From assembly GCF_025336485.1 (NCBI RefSeq), contig NZ_JAODAB010000012.1:1-64000 (forward strand): a stretch of 64,000 nucleotides of DNA. Reading direction: 5' to 3'. The notes beneath the pieces are model-generated. The model was given only the letters and a program-made list of their open reading frames with translations, did not search any database and had not been told where the DNA came from. Both the position numbers and the translations under genes were made by a program. Below, piece after piece: positions 1-7,700 of this stretch; position 1 is the first letter of the stretch; each line of letters begins with the position of its first letter. The stretch is from Pseudomonas citri (GTDB lineage: Bacteria; Pseudomonadota; Gammaproteobacteria; Pseudomonadales; Pseudomonadaceae).

Positions 1-30
1 ACCACTTGCGCTTTCGATCTCTCGTCAGCG

Positions 31-222
31 GGAGGCGAATTCTACAGCGTTACTCGCTGCTGTCAACACCTCTTTTTCAGCGCTTCCGGACTTCGATGAC
101 TTGAAGCCCTGCACCCTCGAAACTTACTTAACTCATTGAATCTCAAGGAGTTTTCCGCTTCGACTGCGCCGGAAGTGGGGCGAATTATAGAGATCCAGAA
201 TCTGCCGTCAACACCTTTTTTC
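31..222. repeat. Imperfect direct repeat in a gene-free left edge
   Basis: Two related stretches lie at about 31-79 and 177-222. Each begins with a GGCGAATT-TA-AG core and ends with GTCAACACCT followed by a T-run and CA. Bases 1-256 hold no frame that looks like a real gene. I do not recognise the function; it may be remnants of a flanking gene end or a processing region lying to the left. Confidence 0.4.
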
Positions 223-256
223 ATATTTCTGTCACATCGGTCAAAAGCAACCGAAT

Positions 257-293
257 ACAAAGAGGCCGGCGCCCAGGGCGCCGGCCTCTTTGT
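257..293. terminator. Strong terminator hairpin after bauC
   Basis: A perfect inverted repeat has 17-base arms (ACAAAGAGGCCGGCGCC and its complement) and a 3-base loop, CAG. The arms begin and end in A/T runs, so it can act on either strand. It lies just past the bauC stop codon and should end the bauA-bauC transcript. Confidence 0.9.
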
Positions 294-300
294 TCATTCA

Positions 301-1794
301 TTACAAGCTAGGGAAAGCGAACTGCGAAGCCTCGTGGGTAGCACGTTGCGGCCAGCGTTGGGTGATGGCCTTGCGACGAGTATAGAAACGCACCCCGTCC
401 GGACCATAGGCGTGCAGGTCACCGAACAGCGACCGCTTCCAACCACCAAAGCTGTGATACGCAACCGGTACCGGCAAGGGGACGTTGACCCCGACCATGC
501 CTACTTCAATCTCGTCGCAGAACAACCGCGCCGCCTCGCCATCGCGGGTAAAGATGCAGGTGCCATTGCCATACTCGTGATCATTGATCAGCTGCATCGC
601 CTCTTCCAGGCTGTTGACGCGGACAATGCACAGCACCGGCCCGAAGATCTCTTCTTTATAGATGCGCATCTCGGGGGTCACGCGATCGAACAGGCAGCCA
701 CCCAGGAAGAAGCCCTCCTCATGTCCGGTCACGCTCAAACCGCGGCCATCGACGACCAGCGAAGCCCCCGCCGCCACGCCATCTTCTATATAGCCACTGA
801 CCTTGTCCCGGTGCTGACCGGTCACCAGCGGCCCCATGTCCAGCCCGCACGATGTACCGGCACCGATCTTCAAGGCCTTGATGTTTGGCACCAGCTTGCT
901 TACCAGGGCATCGGCCACCTGGTCACCGACGCACACCGCAACCGAAATCGCCATGCAGCGCTCGCCGCAGGAACCATACGCCGCCCCCATCAGAGCGTTG
1001 ACGGCATTGTCCAGGTCGGCATCCGGCATCAATACCGCATGGTTCTTCGCCCCGCCCAATGCCTGGACGCGCTTGCCGCGCCGGGTGCCCTCGGCATAGA
1101 TGTACTCGGCGATCGGTGTCGAGCCGACAAAACTCAGCGCCTTGACTTCCGGCGCTTCGATCAACGCATCCACCGCAGCCTTGTCGCCATGCACCACGCT
1201 CAATACGCCTTTGGGCAAACCGGCTTCCAACAGCAATTGGGCGATCAGCAATGTGGAACTCGGATCGCGCTCGGACGGTTTGAGGATGAAGCAGTTACCG
1301 CAGACGATCGCCAGCGGGTACATCCACAGCGGTACCATCGCCGGGAAGTTGAACGGGGTGATGCCCGCCACCACACCCAGCGGCTGGAAGTCCGACCAGG
1401 CATCGATATTCGGCCCGACGTTGCGACTGTATTCGCCCTTGAGAATTTCCGGCGCTGCGCAGGCGAACTCGACGTTCTCGATACCACGCTTGAGCTCACC
1501 GGCGGCGTCTTCCAGGGTCTTGCCGTGTTCCTCGCTGATCAGTTGGGCGATACGCGCCTCATTCTGCTCCAGCAATTGCTTGAAACGAAACATCACCTGC
1601 GCGCGCTTGGCCGCCGGTGTCTTGCGCCATTCAGGGAACGCCGCAGTGGCAGCGTCGATAGCCTGTTGGATCGTCGCGCGATCGGCCAATGGCACTTTAT
1701 GGATCACCTGTCCGGTGGACGGGTTGAACACATCAGCCGTACGCGCGCTGCCACTCAACAACTCGCCATTGATCAAATGCGGGATGAGACTCAT
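301..1794 (-). CDS. bauC: CoA-acylating (methyl)malonate-semialdehyde dehydrogenase
   Basis: This NAD-dependent aldehyde dehydrogenase of 497 residues is predicted to convert malonate semialdehyde (3-oxopropanoate) to acetyl-CoA and CO2, the last step of beta-alanine breakdown. The sequence has the ALDH nucleotide-binding segment (GITPFNFPAM, KPSERDPS), the FVGST turn and the catalytic cysteine in GERCMA, over a full family length. The start at 1794 (MSLIPHLING) is chosen over an upstream ATG because GGAG sits about 8 bases before it. The gene lies 74 bases downstream of the beta-alanine transaminase on the same strand, which favours the beta-alanine role over valine catabolism (mmsA). Both names are used for this family, so the substrate is inferred from context. 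Confidence 0.88.
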   Translation of the reverse strand: MSLIPHLINGELLSGSARTADVFNPSTGQVIHKVPLADRATIQQAIDAATAAFPEWRKTPAAKRAQVMFRFKQLLEQNEARIAQLISEEHGKTLEDAAGELKRGIENVEFACAAPEILKGEYSRNVGPNIDAWSDFQPLGVVAGITPFNFPAMVPLWMYPLAIVCGNCFILKPSERDPSSTLLIAQLLLEAGLPKGVLSVVHGDKAAVDALIEAPEVKALSFVGSTPIAEYIYAEGTRRGKRVQALGGAKNHAVLMPDADLDNAVNALMGAAYGSCGERCMAISVAVCVGDQVADALVSKLVPNIKALKIGAGTSCGLDMGPLVTGQHRDKVSGYIEDGVAAGASLVVDGRGLSVTGHEEGFFLGGCLFDRVTPEMRIYKEEIFGPVLCIVRVNSLEEAMQLINDHEYGNGTCIFTRDGEAARLFCDEIEVGMVGVNVPLPVPVAYHSFGGWKRSLFGDLHAYGPDGVRFYTRRKAITQRWPQRATHEASQFAFPSL

Positions 1795-1868
1795 GAGGGA
1801 ACTCCAGAATTTATCCGCAGGCGCCCGGAGCCGGACGCCTGTCATTGAACGCTAAAGAGAAGGAACCG

Positions 1869-3218
1869 TCAGTCGAGCTTGTTCAGCACTTCACCGACCG
1901 CATCGAACAGACGATCCAGGTCTTGTGGCTTGCTGTTGAACGTTGGGCCGAACTGCAGGGTGTCGCCGCCAAAGCGCACATAGAACCCGGCTTTCCACAA
2001 CGCCATGCCAGCCTCGAACGGACGCACGATCGCATCGCCATCGCGCGGCGCGATCTGGATCGCCCCGGCCAGGCCGAAGTTGCGGATGTCGATGACGTTC
2101 TTCGAGCCTTTCAGGCCATGCAGGGCGCTCTCGAAGTGCGGGGCAACTTCGGCCACGCTTTGCACCAGGTTTTCCTTTTGCAGCAGGTCCAGCGCCGCCA
2201 GGCCGGCAGCGCAGGCCACCGGGTGCGCCGAGTAGGTGTAGCCGTGGGGAAACTCCACCGCGTACTCGGGGGTCGGCTGGTTCATGAAGGTCTGGTAGAT
2301 CTCGGAGCTGGCAATCACCGCGCCCATGGGGATCGCGCCATTGGTGACTTGCTTGGCGATGCACATCAGGTCGGGGGTGACACCGAAGCTTTCGGCGCCA
2401 AACATCGAACCGGTGCGGCCGAAACCGGTGATCACTTCGTCGAACACCAACAGAATACTGTGCTGGTCGCAGATTTCCCGCAGGCGTTTGAGGTAGCCCT
2501 CAGGCGGCACCAGCACACCCGCCGACCCGGCCAGCGGTTCGACGAATACGGCGGCGATGTTGGAGGCATCGTGCAACTCGATCAGCTTCAACAACTCATC
2601 GGCCAGGGCAATTCCGCCCTCCTTCGGCATGCCGCGGGAATAGGCGTTGCTGGCCAGCAAGGTGTGGGGCAAATGATCGACGTCCATCATCGCCTGCCCG
2701 AACAGCTTGCGGTTGCCACTGACACCGCCAAGGCTGGTGCCGGCAATGTTCACACCGTGATAGCCACGGGCGCGGCCGATCATCTTGGTCTTGGTGGCCT
2801 GGCCCTTGAGACGCCAGTAGGCGCGGACCATTTTCACCGCCGTATCGGCGCACTCGGAACCGGAGTCGGTGAAGAACACATGGTTGAGATTGCCCGGCGT
2901 CAGGCTGGTGATTTTTTCCGCCAGTTGGAACGACAGCGGATGACCGTACTGGAAGCCCGGCGAGTAATCCAGGGTGCCCAATTGCTTGGCGACTGCCTCT
3001 TGGATTTCCTTGCGAGTATGCCCGGCGCCACAGGTCCACAAGCCCGACAGCGAATCATAGACCTTGCGCCCCTTGTCATCGACCAACCAACTGCCTTCGG
3101 CGGCAACGATCAGACGCGGGTCACGCTGAAAGTTGCGGTTGGCGGTGTAAGGCATCCAGTGGGCATCAAGCTTGAGCTGGCCGGCCAGGGAATTGGCCGC
3201 GTGTTCGAGCATGTTCAT
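1869..3218 (-). CDS. bauA: beta-alanine--pyruvate aminotransferase (class III)
   Basis: This 449-residue PLP-dependent omega-amino acid transaminase moves the amino group of beta-alanine to pyruvate, giving malonate semialdehyde and L-alanine. Visible signatures are the N-terminal HWMPYTANRNF, the class III block LLVFDEVITGFGRTGS with the PLP-contacting Asp, and the lysine region CIAKQVTNGAIPMG that should form the Schiff base. The ATG at 3218 is preferred over a TTG at 3224 because a GAGG site sits 8 bases upstream of it. It is the first gene of a probable bauA-bauC operon, transcribed away from a LysR regulator starting at 3341, and its product feeds the bauC enzyme. Confidence 0.92.
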   Translation of the reverse strand: MNMLEHAANSLAGQLKLDAHWMPYTANRNFQRDPRLIVAAEGSWLVDDKGRKVYDSLSGLWTCGAGHTRKEIQEAVAKQLGTLDYSPGFQYGHPLSFQLAEKITSLTPGNLNHVFFTDSGSECADTAVKMVRAYWRLKGQATKTKMIGRARGYHGVNIAGTSLGGVSGNRKLFGQAMMDVDHLPHTLLASNAYSRGMPKEGGIALADELLKLIELHDASNIAAVFVEPLAGSAGVLVPPEGYLKRLREICDQHSILLVFDEVITGFGRTGSMFGAESFGVTPDLMCIAKQVTNGAIPMGAVIASSEIYQTFMNQPTPEYAVEFPHGYTYSAHPVACAAGLAALDLLQKENLVQSVAEVAPHFESALHGLKGSKNVIDIRNFGLAGAIQIAPRDGDAIVRPFEAGMALWKAGFYVRFGGDTLQFGPTFNSKPQDLDRLFDAVGEVLNKLD

Positions 3219-3340
3219 TGACAAAACCTCGCAGGATTATGAATGGCGTGGGTCAAAAGCGTTCTTGCAGCTAAGTTGCCACGGCGATAAAGTCGGTGAA
3301 ATCCAACTTTTCTAACCTTCAGTCAGTAGATCACTAAACT

Positions 3341-4261
3341 ATGAGCATTCGCCGTCCCGATCCGCTGGCCCAGGTCAGCGACTTTGATATCCGCCTGTTA
3401 CGCATCTTCCGCAGTGTAGTGGAGTGCGGCGGCTTCTCGGCGGCGGAAACCGTGTTGGGCATCGGCCGCTCAGCCATCAGCCAGCAAATGAGCGACCTTG
3501 AACAACGCTTGGGATTGCGTCTGTGCCAGCGTGGGCGGGCAGGTTTTTCCCTCACGGAGGAAGGTCGCGAGGTTTACCAATCGGCGTTGCAGTTATTGAG
3601 TGCGCTGGAAAGCTTTCGCACCGAGGTCAATGGCCTGCACCAACATTTGCGTGGCGAATTGACCATTGGCCTGACCGACAACCTGGTCACCCTGCCCCAC
3701 ATGCGTATCACCCACGCCTTGGCCCAACTCAAGGAACGCGGCCCCGACGTGCAGATCCAGATTCGCATGATCGCCCCCAACGAAGTCGAGCAAGGTGTGC
3801 TCGACGGTCGCCTGCATGTCGGCGTGGTGCCCCAGGCCAGTGCCCTCTCGGGCCTGGAATATCAGCCGCTCTACAGCGAACGGTCGTTGCTGTACTGCGC
3901 GGTCGGACATCCGCTGTTCTACGTGGATGATCAGAAACTGGACGATGATCGCCTCAACCGCCAGGACGCCATCGCCCCAACGTTCCGACTGCCGGCGGAG
4001 ATCCAGGCGCATTACCAGGCACTCAATTGCTCCGCCAGCGCATCGGATCGCGAAGGCATGGCATTCCTGATTCTCACCGGACGCTACATCGGTTACCTGC
4101 CGGATCACTACGCCAGCCTCTGGGTCCAGCAAGGTCGGCTGCGAGCCTTGAAGCCTGGGGCGCGGTTCTATGATCTGAGCCTGGCCTCGGTCACGCGCAA
4201 GGGACGTCGCCCTCATTTGGTGCTGGAAAGCTTTCTCGAGAGCCTGGCGGCGACTCGCTGA
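3341..4261 (+). CDS. bauR: LysR-family regulator, probable activator of bauA-bauC
   Basis: This is a 306-residue LysR-type transcription factor. The N-terminal winged helix (about residues 15-75, ending ISQQMSDLEQRLGLRL) binds DNA. The rest is the periplasmic-binding-protein-like effector domain. It is divergent from bauA across a 122-base gap, the usual arrangement for a LysR regulator and its target; I could not pick out a convincing T-N11-A operator there. In P. aeruginosa the gene beside bauA is bauR, which responds to beta-alanine; the name is transferred by position from memory. The following regulator begins close downstream. Confidence 0.78.
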   Translation: MSIRRPDPLAQVSDFDIRLLRIFRSVVECGGFSAAETVLGIGRSAISQQMSDLEQRLGLRLCQRGRAGFSLTEEGREVYQSALQLLSALESFRTEVNGLHQHLRGELTIGLTDNLVTLPHMRITHALAQLKERGPDVQIQIRMIAPNEVEQGVLDGRLHVGVVPQASALSGLEYQPLYSERSLLYCAVGHPLFYVDDQKLDDDRLNRQDAIAPTFRLPAEIQAHYQALNCSASASDREGMAFLILTGRYIGYLPDHYASLWVQQGRLRALKPGARFYDLSLASVTRKGRRPHLVLESFLESLAATR

Positions 4262-4371
4262 TGCCCCCAGGGTGTGCAAATCGGCTTTATACAGAAGCGG
4301 CACTTGTCGGATCGCTGCCGGTGCGCTATCAACGCATTTGCTTGCCCCACAGACCCAGCCCGGAAATGCCC

Positions 4372-5022
4372 ATGACCTTTGAAGTTCCTGCCCACGGTGG
4401 CAAGTCCACAGGCCGCATTCGTCAACAGAACGAAGAAACCATTCTCAAGGCCGCCGAAGATGAATTCGCCCGTCATGGATTCAAGGGCACCAGCATGAAC
4501 ACCATCGCCGTGAAGGCGGGGCTGCCCAAGGCGAACCTGCATTACTACTTCACCAACAAGCTTGGCTTGTACGTGGCGGTACTGAGCAACATCATCGAAT
4601 TGTGGGACAGCACCTTCAACACCCTGACCGCCGACGACGACCCGGCGCAAGCCCTGACCCGCTACATCCGCGCCAAGATGGAGTTCTCCCGTCGCCAGCC
4701 CCAGGCCTCGCGGCTCTTCGCCATGGAAGTGATCAGCGGGGGCGAATGCCTGACGGAATACTTCAACCAGGATTATCGTGCCTGGTTCAAGGGCCGTGCG
4801 GCGGTGTTCCAGGCCTGGATCGATGCCGGCAAGATGGACCCGGTCGACCCGGTGCACCTCATTTTCCTGTTGTGGGGCAGCACCCAGCATTACGCCGATT
4901 TCGCCACGCAGATCTGCCGCGTGACCGGTCGCAGCAAGTTGACCAAGCAGGACATGCTCGATGCCGGCGACAACCTGATCCGCATCATTCTCAAGGGCTG
5001 CGGCCTGACACCCACGCTGTAG
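4372..5022 (+). CDS. TetR-family regulator, RutR-like
   Basis: This 216-residue TetR regulator has a helix-turn-helix in residues about 20-65 (TSMNTIAVKAGLPKANLHYY). Its C-terminal domain closely resembles E. coli RutR, which senses uracil: YIRAKMEFSRRQPQASRLF and HLIFLLWGSTQHYADF are characteristic. The start at 4372 is chosen because GGA lies 7 bases before it; an ATG at 4366 lies too close to that site. RutR-type proteins in pseudomonads often govern reductive pyrimidine catabolism, whose product from uracil is beta-alanine. Its position next to bauA-bauC therefore makes metabolic sense. The actual ligand and targets are inferred. Confidence 0.78.
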   Translation: MTFEVPAHGGKSTGRIRQQNEETILKAAEDEFARHGFKGTSMNTIAVKAGLPKANLHYYFTNKLGLYVAVLSNIIELWDSTFNTLTADDDPAQALTRYIRAKMEFSRRQPQASRLFAMEVISGGECLTEYFNQDYRAWFKGRAAVFQAWIDAGKMDPVDPVHLIFLLWGSTQHYADFATQICRVTGRSKLTKQDMLDAGDNLIRIILKGCGLTPTL

Positions 5023-5029
5023 GATCCCA

Positions 5030-5611
5030 ATGCCTTTTACCCTTGCCGGTCTTTGCGAATACCGCGAAGAGATTCGCAAAAGCCGCTTCATTACCCTCGC
5101 CGCCCCCATCAGCACCCCAGCCGAGGCCCAGGCCTTCATCGAACAGCACAGCGACCTGAACGCCACGCACAATTGCTGGGCCTGGAAGTTGGGCGACCAA
5201 TACCGCAGCAACGACGATGGCGAGCCGGGTGGCACCGCCGGGCGGCCGATCCTGGCGGCCATCGAAGCCCAGGCCTGCGACCAGGTGGCGGTGCTGGTGA
5301 TCCGTTGGTATGGCGGTATTCAACTGGGCACGGGGGGACTGGCACGGGCGTATGGCGGCGGCGCGAACAAATGCCTGCAACAGGCCGAGAAAATCGAATT
5401 GATCAGCCGCGTGGCGTTGCGTTGTACCTGTGGGTTCGCCGAGCTGGCCCTGGTCAAGCTGCGGGTGGCCGAATGCACAGGCCTGGTGACGGAGGAGTCG
5501 TTCACCGCCAACGGCGTGGCATTGCAACTGGCCGTGGGGGAAGCGCAGATCGACAAGCTGAGCAGGCAGCTTGCCGACCTGAGCCGCGGACGGATTCAGT
5601 TGGAACGATAA
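5030..5611 (+). CDS. yigZ: YigZ/IMPACT-family protein
   Basis: This is a 193-residue member of the UPF0029/IMPACT family. The conserved N-terminal domain shows KSRFITLAAP, THNCWAWKLG, NDDGEPGGTAGRPIL and VIRWYGGIQLGTGGLARAY, with a short C-terminal ferredoxin-like domain after residue about 135. The family is linked to translation-factor or nucleic-acid binding but has no firm bacterial reaction. It starts 8 bases after the TetR gene with an AGGA ribosome site, so the two are probably co-transcribed. It looks complete and normal in composition. Confidence 0.88.
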   Translation: MPFTLAGLCEYREEIRKSRFITLAAPISTPAEAQAFIEQHSDLNATHNCWAWKLGDQYRSNDDGEPGGTAGRPILAAIEAQACDQVAVLVIRWYGGIQLGTGGLARAYGGGANKCLQQAEKIELISRVALRCTCGFAELALVKLRVAECTGLVTEESFTANGVALQLAVGEAQIDKLSRQLADLSRGRIQLER

Positions 5612-5928
5612 CCTTCGCTGGAACGGCCACAGTTGCCCACATCCACTGTGCACCCGGCTGTGGATAACCTGAGCACATTCCCTTGTAACCCTTTTGTCAT
5701 GCGGGTTTCAGGGTACTGATCACTTTTCATCCAAAGCCCTGCCTTCCTGCTGAATCCACTCACAAAACAAACGCTTGCAAGGGTTTATCGCCTTTCGAAG
5801 AAAGCCACGCTCGCCTTATGCCCGAGTTTCTGGCTTGCGCACAATTACTGTGGAGCAAACTGTGGATAACCCGTTCATGCCTGACTCCGCCCCAAGAACG
5901 GCATGGCCCACAGCCGGATGCTCATTTT
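5612..5928. promoter_or_regulatory. 317-base gap with two perfect DnaA boxes
   Basis: No gene is visible. The 9-mer TGTGGATAA, the complement of the strong DnaA box TTATCCACA, occurs exactly at 5659-5667 and 5861-5869, both in the same orientation. A weaker TGTGGAGCA lies at 5849-5857. The gap sits between the stop codons of two convergent genes, so a promoter is not expected here. DnaA binding is an inference from the motif only. Confidence 0.45.
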
Positions 5929-6372
5929 TTAACCAGCCATTGGCGAGCGCTGCGTGCCTTGGCGAGAGGAGGTTTGCTCTTCGCGAACGGGTAGGGCCTG
6001 CATGACACCCCACACCAATTCGAAACACAGAAAAATCCACGCCACCGCTGTGGCCCCATGAAGCAGCGCATAAAGCATCCAAGTCGCGAACAGAAACCGC
6101 CCCACCGCATCGTAGCGTCCAAACACCGGTTGTGGATCGCGGATGCGCAACACCGCCCACACACAAACGATCGAACCAAACAGGTTCGCCATCAACAGGT
6201 GCGCCGGGGCAAATGACGGCAGTTCGCCCGGCAGGTCGAGGAGCTGGGCAATACTCGTCAGGAAGCCGTGCAGCGCGGCGAAACTCCAAGGTGTGGCAAA
6301 GGCGGCCGTCACGATCAGGTCATACCAGGCGCCGCCGCGCACCACTCGGCTGTATTGCATTGGGGTCCACAT
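5929..6372 (-). CDS. Small four-helix membrane protein, unknown function
   Basis: The product is 147 residues with about four hydrophobic helices (near residues 13-35, 53-75, 88-108 and 112-130). It begins MWTPMQYSRVVRGGAWYD. I do not recognise a named family. The ATG at 6372 has a GGAG site 8 bases upstream, which rules out the longer upstream reading. The gene is divergent from a MerR regulator. The gap between them holds a MerR-type promoter with a 20-base spacer oriented toward this gene, so it is probably that regulator's target. Confidence 0.7.
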   Translation of the reverse strand: MWTPMQYSRVVRGGAWYDLIVTAAFATPWSFAALHGFLTSIAQLLDLPGELPSFAPAHLLMANLFGSIVCVWAVLRIRDPQPVFGRYDAVGRFLFATWMLYALLHGATAVAWIFLCFELVWGVMQALPVREEQTSSRQGTQRSPMAG

Positions 6373-6403
6373 CGATACTGCTCCAGATAATTGAGGAGTC
6401 AGG

Positions 6404-6437
6404 AGGTTAAAGCCTGGGGTATGCTCCAAGGTCAACC
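6404..6437 (-). promoter_or_regulatory. MerR-type promoter/operator between divergent genes
   Basis: Read on the minus strand there is a -35 TTGACC (6435-6430) and a -10 TAACCT (6409-6404), separated by 20 bases. An imperfect dyad spans 6405-6437, with arms beginning GGTT and ending AACC. Overlong spacers covered by a dyad are the hallmark of MerR-family activation. The promoter points at the membrane-protein gene starting at 6372. The dyad also lies just upstream of the regulator's own start at 6454, so autoregulation is plausible. Confidence 0.7.
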
Positions 6438-6453
6438 CCTTCGGAGTCCAAAT

Positions 6454-6804
6454 ATGCGCATCGGCGAACTCGCCCAGGCTTGCGCTGTCAGTCGTGACAC
6501 GCTGCGTTTCTACGAACAGCGTGGTTTGATTGCCTCGGGGCGCAGTGCCAATGGCTACCGCGACTATCCCGAAGAGATGGTGCAACTGGTGCTCTACATC
6601 AAGACAGCCCAGCGCCTGGGCTTTACCCTCGGCGAGATCGGCAGCAGCGTCGCTGCCCTCTGGAACGCTCCGAAGCCGGATAATGCCGTCGCCCAACTGC
6701 TGCAAGACAAACTGAACCTGATCGAAACCCGCATGAACGAACTCGGCGCATTGCGCCACGAGCTGCAACAACGGCTCGGGCAGCGTTGTCCCTTAGATCC
6801 GTGA
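6454..6804 (+). CDS. MerR-family transcriptional regulator
   Basis: This 116-residue MerR regulator opens MRIGELAQACAVSRDTLRFY, the classic winged helix with the RFYE motif. A dimerisation helix follows (LLQDKLNLIETRMNELGALRHELQQRL) and the tail is short. The tail has only one cysteine, so the paired-cysteine metal site of CueR or ZntR is absent and the inducer is not obvious. The start at 6454 is supported by GGAG 7 bases upstream. The next gene, an SDR oxidoreductase, starts 24 bases after its stop and may share its transcript. Confidence 0.85.
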   Translation: MRIGELAQACAVSRDTLRFYEQRGLIASGRSANGYRDYPEEMVQLVLYIKTAQRLGFTLGEIGSSVAALWNAPKPDNAVAQLLQDKLNLIETRMNELGALRHELQQRLGQRCPLDP

Positions 6805-6828
6805 CCTTTTCTTTCAAGGATGCCCTTC

Positions 6829-7515
6829 ATGAATTCGGCAAAAAACGCTTTGATCATCGGCGCCTCCCGGGGCTTGGGCCTTGGGCTGGTGAAGACATTG
6901 CTCAGCGATGGCTGGAACGTGACCGCCACCGTACGCAACCCGCAGAACGCCGAGGCATTGACGGCACTGGGCCCGGTACGGATCGAAAAACTCGACATGG
7001 ACGACCAGCAAGCCGTCATTGCCCTGAGCCAGAAGCTCAAGGATGAAACCTTCGACCTGCTGTTCGTCAATGCCGGCGTCAAGGGCCCGGAGAACCAGGG
7101 CCCGGGCGGCGCGACGCTGGCGGAAGTCGGCCAGTTGTTCTTCACCAACGCCGTTGCCCCGATCAATCTGGCCCAGCGCTTCGTCGGGCAGATCCGCAAC
7201 GGCAGCGGCGTGCTGGCATTCATGAGTTCGGTGCTGGGCAGCGTGACCATGCCCGACGCGCCAGAACTGGCGCTGTACAAGGCAAGCAAGGCAGCGCTCA
7301 ACTCCATGACCAACAGTTTTGTCAGCCAGTTGGGGGAGCAGTCGTTGACGGTGCTGTCGCTGCATCCCGGCTGGGTGAAAACCGACATGGGCGGCGAAGG
7401 CGCGGACATTGATGTGGAAACCAGTACCCGCGGGCTGATTGACCAGGTCAACGCGTTCGCGGGCAAGGGTGGGCATCATTTCGTCAACTACCGGGGCGAG
7501 ACGATTCCCTGGTAA
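6829..7515 (+). CDS. SDR-family oxidoreductase
   Basis: This is a 228-residue short-chain dehydrogenase/reductase. The nucleotide motif GASRGLGLGL starts near residue 10, the NAG segment (FVNAGV) is present, and the active-site YKASK is near residue 148. The ATG at 6829 is chosen because AAGG lies 9 bases upstream; the ATG at 6820 touches that site. The sequence resembles the carbonyl-reductase-like group found in many proteobacteria. Substrate cannot be read from the sequence. Position after the MerR gene suggests co-transcription. Confidence 0.82.
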   Translation: MNSAKNALIIGASRGLGLGLVKTLLSDGWNVTATVRNPQNAEALTALGPVRIEKLDMDDQQAVIALSQKLKDETFDLLFVNAGVKGPENQGPGGATLAEVGQLFFTNAVAPINLAQRFVGQIRNGSGVLAFMSSVLGSVTMPDAPELALYKASKAALNSMTNSFVSQLGEQSLTVLSLHPGWVKTDMGGEGADIDVETSTRGLIDQVNAFAGKGGHHFVNYRGETIPW

Positions 7516-7530
7516 CCCACGCCTACCTCC

Positions 7531-7558
7531 TGTGTGAGCGAGCGGGTTCGCTCACACA
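7531..7558. terminator. Hairpin after the SDR gene (REP-like)
   Basis: Arms TGTGTGAGCGA and TCGCTCACACA enclose GCGGGT. It lies 15 bases past the SDR stop codon without a strong T-run. It could be an intrinsic terminator or a short palindromic intergenic repeat. Confidence 0.55.
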
Positions 7559-7700
7559 TTAGGATCTTTGTCGGGCGCTGGAAATGTGCCGGGCAACCTG
7601 AGTAAACTCCGAGCCTCGCCCTTCGCGGCGACCCTGGATCAGCAGACAGGGCATCACTGAGCTGGCTAACCTGAACCCACTTTCAGAGGAGCCGGCGACC

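Noticed and set aside
136..1848. A 570-codon open frame on the plus strand
   Set aside because: It runs exactly opposite bauC, has no family features and is rich in His/Arg/Gln, the usual mirror of a GC-rich gene.
6820..6828. Earlier ATG for the SDR gene
   Set aside because: The AAGG site touches this ATG, while the ATG at 6829 has normal spacing and begins the Rossmann fold directly.
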